From positions 214,001-278,000 of the forward strand of contig BGZK01000731.1 of assembly GCA_005406025.1 (NCBI GenBank): 64,000 nt of DNA, in the 5' to 3' direction. Numbering within the stretch: the stretch's first letter is position 1; the number at the start of each line of letters is the position of its first letter. This stretch comes from Eumeta japonica. Taxonomy: Eukaryota; Arthropoda; Insecta; Lepidoptera; Psychidae. Under the pieces are notes generated by a model. That model made no database searches and was not told the DNA's origin. It saw nothing but the letters and a program-made list of their open reading frames with translations. Shown in pieces: positions 34,511-46,460 of the stretch. The position numbers and the translations under genes were made by a program.

Positions 34511-34880
34511 TACTAGCTTTCGCCCGAAACTCCGTCCACGTAAATGTAGAATGAATTTCTGCGTCTTTTGCATCGGCTAATCGCGTTGTCAATGATTTCC
34601 GTGATTCCAAATGTCCATGATTTAAGTGTAGTTGATCCAAGATTTTGTTGCTTTCGATTCCAATGACGGCCCCGCTTTTTATTCTGATTCTGGCCTCGAT
34701 TTAGATTCTAGTCCCGCTCAAAATATAAATAATTTCTAAAACTAGCAGAGAGATGACTATCCTGTACGTTACTCCGAGGTGTAAAATAATACCATACCAA
34801 ATTTCATTTTATCCAATAGTTTTTACGAATATCGCGAACAAATGTACAGACAAATATACAAAAAACCATTGAAAATTATA
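34511..34880 (-). repeat. CTAGT-terminated, CGATTC-rich interspersed repeat, complete-looking
   Basis: It starts with ACTAGCTTTCGCCCGAAACT (the terminal motif inverted). CGATTC-type hexamers follow (34640-34730), then TTACTCCGAGGTGTAAAAT, CCAAATTTCATTTTATCC and a GTACAGACAAATATAC tail. This is the best-preserved order of the family in the window and served as the guide for the other copies. Confidence 0.6.
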
Positions 34881-37155
34881 ATAATTCTAAACATTGTAAA
34901 AACCATTGAAATCTATTCTATTAACTTTTCTAATAACCCCAGAGTAATTTTCTTCAAATATTAAAGTACAAATTTTATCTCTCTACTGTGTCATTACATA
35001 TACAATTTTGTATAAAATATTTAATGATATATCCCAAGGACTGCATGCTTTTAAATATAATTAATTATAGTAGTAACATGCACATAGTAAATATATTAAA
35101 TTATATTACATCGAACTATTAACAACAAAGCAAACAATATTCACGTCGAAAAAAAAAACATTAATAAACATTTTTCTAATGCTGAAATTTTACTGCAGTT
35201 TTAAAATTAAAATTTTCCACGAAATTATTAATTTTAATATTTTGTGATGTTAATTTTTTACGTTATTTAAGTGTGATTAATAAAATATACGTTACTATAG
35301 CCAAAAATTTTAATGGGCTGAGAATAGAAAAACTTTCAATAGGTTTTATTTCTTAGCGGATACAGCCCAACTAAAATTTTAAGTTCTAAAATGGTTTTAT
35401 TTAGCTCTTAAGCTCATGTCTAGAATTCATTCACAAAAGCGTAAATCCATACAGCCTGCTACACAAACCCTGGATGTTCAAAAATGCTCAAGCCTCATCA
35501 CCTACTGACTTAAAGGGCATACGTTTTTCATGGCCAAGGGCTGTCTCAACCATTATCAGAACTATAGTGTAAATTTTATAAAATGTTGTGTAAATTAAAA
35601 AAAAAAATTATTTACTAGAAGTAAACCTATTTACAATTTATGAACTGGGACTTATACTTTTGAATGTCTTACAAAGTTTTTTGCAATCAAATGAATTAAT
35701 TAAAATATTTTAAAAAGCTTCTGTAAACCTATTTGGTATAACAAGAAAAACTGATAATCCGAACATTATTAGTATTATCAGTACTATCTAATCTAAATAT
35801 TACCTATAGATAATTTTCGTCTTATGATTAATAAAAGGGAAACCTTTATACCGCATGTTCTTAAATTGGATAAATGATTCAAAGATAACATTTTATTATC
35901 TGTGGCTTTTTAATAAAATCTTTCACGATTCAGTCAAAACTGAATACGATAAATTTAGATACGTTTTGTGCTAGATTGTTGACTGTTTGTGACACATAAG
36001 AATAAATTATTTGTTTTACGCTTTTTAATTCCAAAACATGTCTAAATGTAATCTTGCTCGATATGGAATGCGGCCATAAAACCGAATTTCAGCCTAAATA
36101 TGGGGCGATATAACACCTTTATCATTACTTCTTAGCTAAATTCGTAAAGTTTCGTATAAGCCTACAGGTTCTAATCATTTTTTGAATTATTTTTGCTCCA
36201 ATATAATCTTTAACCGAGACGTCAAGCGGCTTACAATTTTCTTCTGACTAGAAGGCTACTATTAGAACGTACTGCTTTAGGAAACACTACTGAAATTATT
36301 GAGATTTGATTTAAAAATTACTATTCAATCAATTTTAATTTTATTTTCATGAGCTAATCTTTATCGATGACAGGACATCAAATTTTTTAAATGTCGTTAT
36401 TGTAACACAATGCATCCGCACGATGAATATTGTGATTGTTTTAATAAGTGACGATATTTACTCTCCATCAGAAGCGAAACGAAGGAGTGATTTGAGGTTT
36501 CAAAGCCCCTTCCCGCGGCCTCGTCCCGAAATAAAGACACGGTACGACCCTTCTATCTTTTACAAACGAAATATATATTTATTAGTAACATCACAAATGG
36601 TCATAAATTTACTTGCAATAAATAGAATGTCCCACTGCAACTCCAGATACGACATTTTCTAGTTTGAGACGATTGAAGTTCTATCTGCGGAACATCTCAG
36701 GAGGGACTGACCGGATCGCCCTTTTATGGATGTCAGCTCTAACATTGCTATCTTCTTCGTGGTAGTCGTTATTGAATTTTCCTAGAAAAAAGTAGAAGAA
36801 TTCTCCTGTAAATTACGAAATTCCCTGAACAGCAAAATAACCAAAATCAATAACCAACGCTTCATCGGTGTCTATATGAAATTTCATAAGTCTATCTAAA
36901 CCAGTTTTCAAAACACATTTTCCACTTCGCATCAGACATTTGTACCATTGTCTTCTCAAATGCTGCCGATGTACTACTATACAAATTTTGATTTAGTTGT
37001 AATTGTGATTATTGTTATGTTTCCCTTCTTAAATCAGTTGAAGCTTAAATAATTGTTTATGAAAACGTTAATAAAAAGTAGCATTAACATCTTGACATAT
37101 ATCGTTGTTATCTTAGAAAATGTTGTAGATGTGTGAGTTAAAATAGAATTAATAA
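34881..37155. other. AT-rich spacer
   Basis: No named element. A small CG patch lies at 36460-36560 within a 79-codon frame (36423-36662) that has no known domain. Confidence 0.5.
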
Positions 37156-37160
37156 AAAAA

Positions 37161-37915
37161 TCAGCCAAGTGCGTGTCAGAACTCGCGCAGTGTAGGATTC
37201 CGCAGATGCCCGTCCCAACATGAAAACTTGGAAAGGAACATTTTATTTGATATTATGAATCTATTAATTGAGTTCACGAATTAACGGCTTAATGTCTAAC
37301 AACGGCCTCATATAGCACGGATGTTAAGGATCTTATGATTTTATATTTCTATAATTTTACATGTTTCATAAACTCATTTTTCCTGTTTATTGTACTCACT
37401 CAAATCTAAAAACTGCTATCTAAGTAGTTTACAATGGAATTTGAAGAAAATTTTGCTTTTTACTTCACCAAGCATATTTTAAAAGTTAACGGACTGTCAC
37501 TCGTTAACTTGTAAAGCCTACTTAGCCGTGATAGTATTCATTTTCACTTAGTTATATATACTACTGCCATGAATTTTTTCACGTATCCAAGATCAGACAT
37601 TTAACTGGTAGATGGTGACACTTAACTAACAAAAATTACCAACTTAAAGCTTAATCGAAAAATGATTTTCACATAATCGTAATATTTTTGACTGAGGTAT
37701 CCAAAGTTACCCCACAATATGGAATAAACGAAGAAAAAGTCGTTCCTACTATTCGCGAAGGGGAGATATCCTAAAAAATTACATATCAATGCCGAATTAT
37801 AGCTTTCTTGTACAAAGAGCATCTTAGCTAAGCCGCTAACAGGCAGAAAAATCGACGGACGGATGGACATGGCGAAACTATAAGGTTTCTTTGTTAACCA
37901 CTGAACACTAAAAAC
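37161..37915 (+). repeat. CAGCCAAGTGCGTGTC-type lepidopteran repeat, both ends present
   Basis: The left end ATCAGCCAAGTGCGTGTC, then AACTCGCGCAGTGTAGGATT, and the right end ACGGACGGATGGACATGGCG, then AAACTATAAGG, are the two hallmark ends of a very abundant lepidopteran repeat ('gccaagtgcg..tcg...gggttccg' to 'acggacgg...aactataaggg'). The right end is shared with the insertion at 23190-23252. It is nonautonomous, with no protein-coding content. Confidence 0.65.
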
Positions 37916-38780
37916 TGTAATGGGCATAATAATAGAGAAGAACAAATTCATTTAGCTCTTTCAGAATACTTTTTCTTCATTTCAAGTTTTCTTTCCATCA
38001 TTTTAACGAAAAAATGGTGCTTTAAGAAAAACATCGTATCTTAAGAAAAAATTCACTACTCGCTAAATTTAATCTTTCACAAAAAAAAACGGGCATTTTT
38101 TATAAAAAGCTGTCATAATCTCATTTTATGAAAAGCAATACAGCTCTTAAACATGTTATTCTACCGTAAGTATTTAGTGAAATTTCAAGTCAGTAAAAGC
38201 AGTTAAGTGATCAATGTTTAATTTTCTTTCACCTCCAGGCAATTTCTCGTGATTAGTTTTTAAACCTAAGACAAGCATTTGCCTCACTGCCAAGTTTTGC
38301 TGTATCTACATGGTCGGATATTTTGATATACTATATGTTATGATATTGCAAGAATATGATAGCTCTTTTTCCGGCTTCGCTAAAGTGTCTATAAGTTTTG
38401 TTATATAATATTATATTGTGATTTTTAAACAGGAAGGAGTAGAATACGATGTATCAAGCAACGAGGATCAAGACACCGCACATCATACTTTAGTATGATC
38501 TGTGCTACATCTGAGCTATATTTTTATACATTTGTATAAAGATGTAGCTGTATTTCTTTGAAAAAGCCATTCTCGACAGCCACTCCATCCTATTACATCG
38601 GTGTTTTGTGAATATGCTTTTTGTAGTGATCCGAATAACACTTTTATGTTTTTTATTATTTTTATAAAAAAAATTACAGAATTAAAAAAGTTACGTCAAC
38701 TGTGACAGCGCTACAGTACTCGGTCAACAGAAAGGCAGCATAAAAAATTCAAAGCTCTACCAGTGCATATCGATAGTTTG
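37916..38780. other. AT-rich spacer
   Basis: A short palindromic string CATCATACTTTAGTATGATC lies near 38480. Nothing else is named. Confidence 0.45.
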
Positions 38781-38784
38781 ATCC

Positions 38785-39269
38785 CTATAGATGGAAATTG
38801 AGACTGAAACCATAAGCCGAAGTGAATTCGAAGTCGAAAGCGAAACCAAGATCGGACAATGAGCGATAGCGACACCAAAAACACAGTAACGATTATAACT
38901 AAACTACAGTAATGCTTGTATCTACGTGAATGAGCAAGTCAATAATGAACATGACATAATAACAATAGTGTTTCACGTAAACGAAAGCGGGGCGGAGCGT
39001 ATTATCGATATAACGAATGATCGAGGTCGAGAGTGGGGTCGTGATCGTAATGAAATTAGGATCAGGATTGGAATCGGGAGCGGAACTGAGCAGAAAACAA
39101 CATCAGGACTGAGATTTAAATTGAGAACAAGACCGATAGAGACAAACAATGGTATCGCAGAATCTAATGTAGAAAAGGATCGGCATTGTATTGACGCAGA
39201 GATTGCTTGATATAAAAAAAACGGAGTATTTCATTTACATGCAGGCGGAGCCACGTACGAAAGTTAGTG
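38785..39269 (+). repeat. CTAGT-type, GAATCG-rich interspersed repeat
   Basis: Degenerate GA-rich hexamers (GATCAGGATTGGAATCGGG, GAACTGAGCAG) run from 38785 to 39150. The end is GGCGGAGCCACGTACGAAAG followed by TTAGT near 39269. The 94-codon frame at 38926-39210 is a by-product of the hexamer pattern, not a gene. Confidence 0.55.
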
Positions 39270-39539
39270 TGCTATATACAGCCCTCCAACTTTCCAGCAT
39301 TATGACGATAACGTCATCAAGCGGTTTTTACGGTAGTAGTTTTCAGTAGTTTTTAACGATACCTGTGGGAAAATTTGGAATGCTGTTTATCTCACGATAG
39401 TTAGACGAAATACTTAAATGGTAAATTGTAGATATGCCATATATATGAAGATACAAGTAATGTTTAACTACATCACATGCATTTTAATAATTAATTATTT
39501 TAATCGCCTCCTTCACTCAGAATGATAAATAAATAGCAT

Positions 39540-39960
39540 CACACCGCGCCTTTTCTAAACCGAATTTCAGATCGCCTCTTAAATCTAGATAAAGGGAAAA
39601 TGTCAAGACAATGTCCCTTGGAAGTGAATTCCGGACCGATCCATTTTAAAACACCGTCCAGAAGTCGTCATTAGAACGCGAGAGGCACCTGTTTAAGCAG
39701 AGGAAATTATCAGCCGGAGAGGAAATTGGGAGCGAGTGTCGCTATTTATTTACGCGGAACTCCCGGGCCGGGAGTCGTTAGGTACACCTTATTTACAGAA
39801 GCGTGCACAAACGTACTCGACCTCCCCGACTCGCTCCTAAATTATTAATTACGAACCGTTTGAGTTGCCTACAAAGAAATCGACGAATTTGTTATCGCTG
39901 TACATTGTTGTCGAGGCGGAAAACAAGGCTTGAGAAAGCGCGTTGACGTGTTATTTAAAT
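39540..39960. promoter_or_regulatory. GC-raised island with paired homeodomain-like sites
   Basis: This block of about 400 bp contains GCCGGAGAGGAAATTGGGA, CCCGGGCCGGGAGTCGTTAG, ATTATTAATTACG (homeodomain core TAATTA) and TTTATTTACGCGG. There is no sustained frame. Its abrupt composition change and site density make it one of the better enhancer candidates here. Confidence 0.35.
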
Positions 39961-41555
39961 TATGTACAAAGAATACCTATATTACAGACTGGAGCGTAAT
40001 TGTGGGTGGAAGTCATGTCCTTTAATTGAGATGTTTATTAAAAAATAGCGAAATGTGTGCAAATTCCAACAATAAGAACTCCTTACAGTTTCTGCTCTAA
40101 GTGTCTATCAGTTGGATATAACAATCCAAACCTGCTTCCTTCGTTATTTGAAGAGCCACCATATGCCCACTCTCAGACCAATCTTTAGTAGAAAATGAAG
40201 GCATCTAAATCACCTTGACTGTATAAATATGTAAAGAGTTATTAACATATCTAATCGAATTGTATATATCAAATATAAAGAATAATCTTCTAAAAATGAA
40301 AAACTCTTACGAGATTCCATATAATATTAAAATACCCATACAAGTTAATTGTTAGGCTAGCAATGGCATAGAATAAAAAACAATAAAAAACAACTGTACA
40401 TAATTAACATATGTAACATAAATATATAAAATTTCACGGCATTGTTGCCAATACGAGATGTCTAGAGACTGTATGATCAATACACATTAACATTTGCTTT
40501 TATTCGAACCCACTATAACAAGGTACCAATTCATCGCAATACACAAGTTTTACGCACAAGAATGTTTTTTACCGACACTCGAAGTAAATGGTCCTCTCAA
40601 TATTTTCCTTAACAGGTAACGTCTGCTTTTGTTGAATAAATGAATTTAGTTTTCAGAAAAGAAATACATGTAAACGCAACCGAGTCACCGAGATTGCTAA
40701 CCGATGTTTGTATATGTAACATAATACTAAACAAGTAGCTACGCCATAAAAAGTTTCAATGTGAAAACCATCATACTTAACTGACATAAATCCATATTTG
40801 TTGCCGTAGGCTCGTGAGAAATTTGAACGGAAATTATACAATGATAATGGCACAGCGATTTCATCAAAAAAAAAACAAGATAATGGATGACAATTCCTCA
40901 CTGTGAACTGTAATTTACAACTTTATCAAATTTTGTATCATACAGTAGGAAAGAAACTAGGAGTTAATTCTATTTGCGTCACGCATAGTAATTAATTGGC
41001 CACGGGGTCGTTGGTTTGCGTTTCAGTTTTTTCTGCTGAACATAATCTTCTCCTTGAATTCACAATATATAATCCTGAATCACTCGTTACCAAATGCAGC
41101 TCGCCACTTTTACCAAATCATCCATTCACTTAGCGGGAGGCCGTCACATTTGGGTGGTCGTCGCCACTCTAGAACATTTCTTCTCAAACAATTGTCTATT
41201 CTATGAACGGCGTGTTTTGCCAATTGCCACCTCAGTTTAATGATTTTGCGACCTACATCAGTTACTATGATTTTTCTGTGGGTCTCCTTGTTCCGGATTT
41301 CGTTACGCGGATGAACCGCGAGCTTAGGCTCTTTCCGATCACACATTGAATTACTATAAGTTTATTTATGAGACCAACAGTCGGTGTTGATTCGTACTAT
41401 TCACAGACCATTTAAGGTCTTAAACACTAAGATATATTAAAGTTAGAAATAAATAAAAAGAACCCTGAATTATGAATTAGTTAACGCAAAGACAGAGATA
41501 CATAAATACTCACTTAATCTATAAGTATCTTGTGACAAGACGAGAAGTGTTAGGT
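39961..41555. other. AT-rich spacer
   Basis: Minus-strand frames at 40653-40901 and 41110-41346 lack domains. The second overlaps a mildly GC-raised patch (41100-41340). No repeats are named. Confidence 0.4.
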
Positions 41556-41559
41556 ATTG

Positions 41560-41775
41560 TCTTGCTACCGCCACGTCGTCGTCAGTTTTCGCGGCTTCTT
41601 TAATTTGGTGGCTGGTGTTGGCCCGGATCGCATTTATCTGTTCTCAAGTAATTGATAAATGCTAAAACAAAACGGTGGAAAGAGAATAGGAAAGAAAAAA
41701 AGGGCATACCGTGAGAGAAGCGGCCTGGTCGCGCTCACTGCGGGCGCGCCCTCTTCCTTTCTCCGTTTTGGTCCA
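41560..41775. promoter_or_regulatory. GC-raised island
   Basis: CCGCCACGTCGTCGTCAG, CAAGTAATTGATAAATGC (homeodomain-like) and CACTGCGGGCGCGCCCTC occur within 200 bp. It abuts an open frame (41715-42059). It could be a regulatory element or the 5' side of an unknown exon. Confidence 0.3.
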
Positions 41776-42059
41776 ATGTTTTGATCAGCGACTTGATAAA
41801 CTTAACGAAATTTAGATTGGTACACAACGCCGACCCAATGCACGAAAGCCATCATATACAATGTACCCACATGAAAAATTATCTACGCCGCGGTGATATT
41901 AATTTGAACTATGAAGACCACTACTTGGCGCTTGTTTCAGTTATGGAGGTGTTGAGGAAAAAATATGTGGAGGGACATTTTATATCGGACAACTATTATG
42001 TCGTAACAAAAAGAAAGAAAGGACTATGTGAAAAGCTCAGTTTCCCAGGTACAGTTTAA
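41715..42059 (+). CDS. Possible unknown exon or orphan open frame
   Basis: A stop-free frame of 115 codons runs from the GC island to a TAA at 42057. The first ATG is near 41838. The peptide is hydrophilic and of normal composition (YLRRGDINLNYEDHYLALVS, MEVLRKKYVEGHFISDN), unlike the AT-driven frames elsewhere. CCCAG/GTACAG near 42046 could be a splice donor, and TTTTGATCAG near 41787 a weak acceptor. I recognise no domain. It may be chance, a decayed element or a real exon of the surrounding gene. Confidence 0.15.
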   Translation, partial: EKRPGRAHCGRALFLSPFWSNVLISDLINLTKFRLVHNADPMHESHHIQCTHMKNYLRRGDINLNYEDHYLALVSVMEVLRKKYVEGHFISDNYYVVTKRKKGLCEKLSFPGTV

Positions 42060-42094
42060 TAACATAGTATAATTCATATTATTTTTTACAGTAT

Positions 42095-42335
42095 ATTCAA
42101 AGAGAAAACGAGCTTGCAAGTTACTAGAGAGTAAGTGATCACCACCGCTCACGGACTCTCGCAACTCCAGAGGAGTTACCAGTACTTTTCTGGCCTCTTG
42201 GGAAGGAATAAAATATCTGATGGGGGAAGAAGAGGGTCATGGGAGGGAAAGTGGACACCGCATTTTTAACGTATGTATTCTGTGAGAGTGCGGTACCTCA
42301 CCGATCGAGTCGGTCCATGGCTCTACCACGTAATA
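42095..42335 (+). repeat. Lepidopteran repeat: ACGAGCTTGCAA to TTCTGTGAGAG type, copy 1
   Basis: AAACGAGCTTGCAAGTTACT, AGTGATCACCACCGCTCACG, TCTCGCAACTCCAGAGGAG, then TTCTGTGAGAGTGCGGTACC and CGAGTCGGTCCATGGCTC appear in the order of a widespread lepidopteran repeat ('cgagcaagcgg...ttctgtgagaacgtgg...cgagccggccc'). A second copy is at 58095-58395. It is noncoding. Confidence 0.65.
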
Positions 42336-42589
42336 TTTCATTATTTTATTATATAACATTTTAAAAAATTAATTAATAATCTACAAATTTGCCACTCGTT
42401 TGAAAGGCATTTTTTTTCCTTATGAGGAACCCATTAAACCCTAATGGATGAAATGTGCAATTCTCGTTAAGCAACCTGAACTAATTTGTTATCCTTTTTG
42501 TTGTTGTTGTTTGGATCGTTCAACTTTACATATTTTTCCCTTATTCGAATCCATAAAACCATATATTATTATATAAAAGACATCTTCAC

Positions 42590-42800
42590 ACGAGCCAGCA
42601 TCCCAGCTTACGTTATTAGCCGAAACTTACACACGCGTAGCTGCGCCGCCGCAGAGACCGCACGATCAATTTGTAAAGTTTCCAAACTTGGGGATGATTC
42701 AGAATTTCAGGCGCAACTTCAGCTCGGTTTTATTACAGCGAACGTCGAGTTCTATGCTCGAATAAATGTGCCGTCTCCAAGAATTACCGTGGGTACGGGG
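42590..42800. promoter_or_regulatory. GC-raised island
   Basis: Contains CGCGTAGCTGCGCCGCCGCA and CAGGCGCAACTTCAGCTC. A 109-codon frame (42486-42815) crosses it, but its first half is low-complexity hydrophobic sequence and the rest matches nothing known. A regulatory element is favoured. Confidence 0.25.
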
Positions 42801-43071
42801 AAAGCAGTTGGCTAAGACGAAATACACAAGTTTTTCATTAATTGTACTTCTGTTTTCTGGAAGCCATCGCTACAATTTTCGCATGGACTCTTTCATTTTT
42901 CTTTTATCATTTAGACACTTTTTTAATGTCACCTTTTACGGATTATGTTGACTTCAAAAATGAACGTGCTTCCCTATTTCTCGAGACTTTCCATTTTTAA
43001 AATCACATTCTTATTCCAGTACCATTTCACTAATTCTTTGTATTAAATATTAACTTTTTACTGGAACAGTA

Positions 43072-43260
43072 GGCAATAGAAGTGAAGTGGTTAAAGGCGT
43101 TCTCTTTGAAGGAAAAGGCATATTCAAAAGGTGTGTTCGAATACTAACCACGAAGCAACTGAATAATATTTTTTTAATATAAATAAAATTCAGTCACAGC
43201 TCCGTACCTCGGAAGCGTGTTTTGCCATCAAATTTAATATTTTTATTACATTTATTACGA
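43072..43260 (+). mobile_element. Degenerate tRNA-derived SINE
   Basis: AAGTGGTTAAAGGCGTTCTC (A box, about 43085) and GTGTGTTCGAATACTAAC (B box, about 43131) have SINE spacing. The downstream TACCTCGGAAGCGTGTTTTG and CCATC parallel the body of the SINE at 30895. The two are diverged copies of related families. Confidence 0.65.
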
Positions 43261-44050
43261 ATAATGCTTGAAATGCGTCAAAATACTTCAACGTATTGTC
43301 AAAGTGTTACTCAAAACCTGCGCTCAATATTAACAATTTACGTTTTACTAGTTTTTCTCTTTTACTCGTTCTGAAGGCAGTTTCCTTCAAGAAGGACTGG
43401 CAAAAAAATTGTGGATAGCTGTTTTCAAATTTCAGTATATTATGTTATACAATATAGATACATATAGACACATATAGATTTAAAAGCAAAACCGAAAGAA
43501 ATCGAGTTGGTTATGTCCATGAAAATTTGTCGTCTAAATACTCACAAATTGCATTATAACCTTTTTTTAAACAGAATTTGCTTAATAATAATTTTAAGTT
43601 TGCTTAACGGTAGATTTTATATATTTTCAGGAACTTTACTTGAAATGCACCCAGACGCACGACTTTATGAAGACGAATAACACGTGTACAGTTTATTTTT
43701 TTTGTATTGAATTTATGTCTATCACTATTTTTGTATTTATATTACGAATATTTCCTTACATGTATTAAATTTTCATACTTAAGCTGAGATGTTAAAGTTA
43801 AAATCCCAATTTCCTTAAAAATAGTTGAAAGAAAGATAAAAGCTACTGTAGGTTCCAGTCTACATATGGCCTGAAAAGATCGCTTTTGCTACACGAAAAT
43901 TTTATCAATAGCTGTGGCATGTCCCCAAAAGAAGGTGCAGTATGACGTCACGCTATGACAATAGAAAAAAATAAACCCATTTGGCGGTTTTGTTATCTGA
44001 CAAATTCCTTATCTTTTACACTATGTCTTTCCGTCAACACACTGATATGC
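43261..44050. other. AT-rich spacer
   Basis: No gene or repeat is recognised. Confidence 0.5.
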
Positions 44051-44059
44051 GGACCCCAT

Positions 44060-44640
44060 TGAAATGCACATAAACTTCCAGAGATAGAGTTGCATCAACT
44101 AATTCTGATTTCTAATTACGTAATAGAATGGTGCAAGATCCATTTTCTACATTCGGAAATGAAAATTTTACAGATTTCGTTTTCTTCCTATTGAAAAAGA
44201 AGTTATTTACAGTAAACCATTTTTCCACTTTGAAGATAGTGATTATTACATCGTCATATATAGGCGATTTGTTGTCTTTTGACTTTAAATAACAATATAG
44301 TGTCATTTGCGAACAGCGCTATCTTATAAATACCCTAAACAAGGCTAAGTAAGTCATTAATATAAAATAAAAATTAAAACGGACCAAGAACCGATCCTTG
44401 TGAAGAGAAATAATGCCTTGCGAACCACAAATCCTAAAGATTATATCTCATTAATATCAATCCTCTGGATCCTGTTACCCAAATACGATTTCAAAAAGCC
44501 GAGTGCTAGGCCCGTAGCCCCATACTGACGTAGCTTCCTGATCAGAATGGCGGAATTTGCACAATAAAATTCCTTGAAAAGATCACAAAACACTTAATTT
44601 GTACCTTTCAAAAGCGAATTTCCAAACAAAAATAAATAGG
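44060..44640 (-). mobile_element. LINE reverse transcriptase fragment
   Basis: On the minus strand the order of RT motifs is preserved through frameshifts. From the right: VFCDLFKEFYCANSAIL and LRQYGATGLALGFLKSYLG (about 44460-44590, the 'LRHYGVTG.AL.LL.SYL' block), IQRIDIN, then GSVLGPF and FLFYINDLLSLV (44345-44400). The catalytic loop is FANDTILLFKV, where the 'FADD' motif has lost its first Asp. KWFTVNNFFFNRKKTKSVKF follows at 44112-44306. The end, LVDATLSLEVYVHFNGVRIS, reaches about 44050. It resembles a jockey/CR1-group LINE and is inactive. Confidence 0.85.
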
Positions 44641-46200
44641 GGATAGAAATACAATACATATATTTAATTGCATTCAAAAGTCACGGGCATCAGAGCGTGT
44701 GATGTGGGACTCGCCTCGAAAGTGAAATATCTAAGTGTTTTGTAAGTTTTAATAAATAATCAATTTAAATCGTAATAAGGCCATATCTAATATGAAACAA
44801 AATACAGTTTATCATTTTATTCATAAATCCGAATTCTTTTTTTCTTAACTATATGAAAATACATTTACATAACAAAAATCAACTAGTATATCTACTGATT
44901 GGTAGTACGCGTTGGTCACTTACTTTTTGATATAATATTGAATTTTGAAGTGTAGATAGGAAATAGTTTTTGAATTCAAAAAGTAGTACTTACGATTTTC
45001 AATTTTCTGGCAGCACAGAGTTATGCGTACCCAGTCTCAAAAAAATATTATAAATAAAAAATACATGTTCCACGTTTTTAAAACGGAATAAAATGTAAGA
45101 AATAATTTCTCTACGCCTCACTTAAAATAAAATCACATATGTATTACACATATTTTAACCTCTTACAAATTTTTCTGAACATACATCATTATAAATATTT
45201 AATAGTCTTTAAAATACGTGTGGGATTTGAAACGAAGAACGTGTAGATGTGAGAAATCAGAAGACAGATCTGTCATCTTTATTAGGTAAAGTTACACAAA
45301 TAAATCGAGATCGTTTTCAAGGCTCCGATGCATCTTTGTACGTCATAAAGGATAAACTATCGTGATCCGTTTGTTGAGCTTTTACGATCTATAAAGAACA
45401 AAACGGCAACAGCAAGTGCAATAATGAGGAAACATTTCTACATTCAAACATTTTTTCATTACTATATAATTATTATTCTGTCACATCAGTCCTTTATTTT
45501 TTATTCTTTGTATGTACATGTGTCAAAAAAATATATACTCTACATCGATGTGTCAATATTTATTTAAAAATAATAATAATAATGTACAGTTGCATATATG
45601 TATTTATAAATGCAATAAATTCCTTTCTGTGTGCACTTGAATGAACGTAAGTACTGCCGATTTTTCATAGATCAATGTAATAATAACAAAATCGTGTTAT
45701 TTCTTTTTTGAAAACATGTGAAGAAATTCACTTATTTTTTTAACATTTCTTAATGTTAATCGTGCATTTATTGTTATTATAGAATCAAAACACACGACGA
45801 AATAAATTTCTATTAAATCACTGTGTTTCGTTTACCCTTAACATAAATAGTTTTGGGCCGTGACATAAACACTTTTAAAATTTTTTGAGCAGTTTCTAAC
45901 ATAGTGAAATTTTCGCTTTTGTTATATGTTCTCTCGTCATTAAGGCCATAACATAATCTCTTTCTACTTTTGTGTATTCTCACTGTTGCCCAATCACAAA
46001 AAGACAGCTCGTTTATTTTAATATTCTTTGTATGAAAGCTTTTATCATGTTAGGCTTATATTACATGATACATCGATTTTCATCACTCATTTACATCACT
46101 ACAGCATTCAGCATTCGCAACTCCGTGAATGATGTTTTATTCTAAATTTAATTCGTCGTTTTTCATTTACTTGTGTGTAATTTATCACACTTTTCAGTGT
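44641..46200. other. AT-rich spacer between two LINE pieces
   Basis: No coding is visible. Short AAT repeats lie near 45570. If the RT piece (44060-44640) and endonuclease piece (46205-46460) come from one element, this stretch is its decayed middle or a later insertion. Confidence 0.4.
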
Positions 46201-46204
46201 TTTT

Positions 46205-46460
46205 AAATGCTATTTGAAAAAAAAATCTAAATGACCTCTGTGGCCCGATTTTAAATTATTAATTATAAGTTGACGATTTGGTTCAATATTCGCGTAAAAA
46301 TTGTCTAAGCAAGTCCTGGAGGAAAATGTGATACTTGCAGACTCTAAAAAGAGATTTGACAAAGAGTATCGCCCAAAGAATCCCAGAATCCTATGACTGT
46401 AATCAGGGACATCTAGCAAATTTACATTAAAGTCTCCGCGTATCACAACGACCTCAGTCC
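46205..46460 (-). mobile_element. LINE endonuclease fragment
   Basis: The minus-strand frame at 46210-46446 reads IRGDFNVNLLDVPDYSHRIL, SLSNLFLESAS and CLDNFYANIEPNRQLIINNL, then SGHRGHL. GDFN is the conserved motif of APE-type LINE endonucleases, and 'S(D)H' the distal active site, here with the catalytic Asp changed to Gly. This domain nicks target DNA to prime reverse transcription. Only the C-terminal third is present. It lies upstream, in transcription sense, of the RT piece at 44060-44640, so one split element is possible. Confidence 0.85.

Noticed and set aside
37622..37951. 109-codon minus-strand frame as a gene
   Set aside because: It lies inside a common lepidopteran repeat (37161-37915) and is hydrophobic low-complexity.
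38926..39210. 94-codon frame rich in Arg, Glu and Ile as a gene
   Set aside because: The pattern comes from GAATCG-type hexamers of an interspersed repeat that recurs elsewhere in the window.
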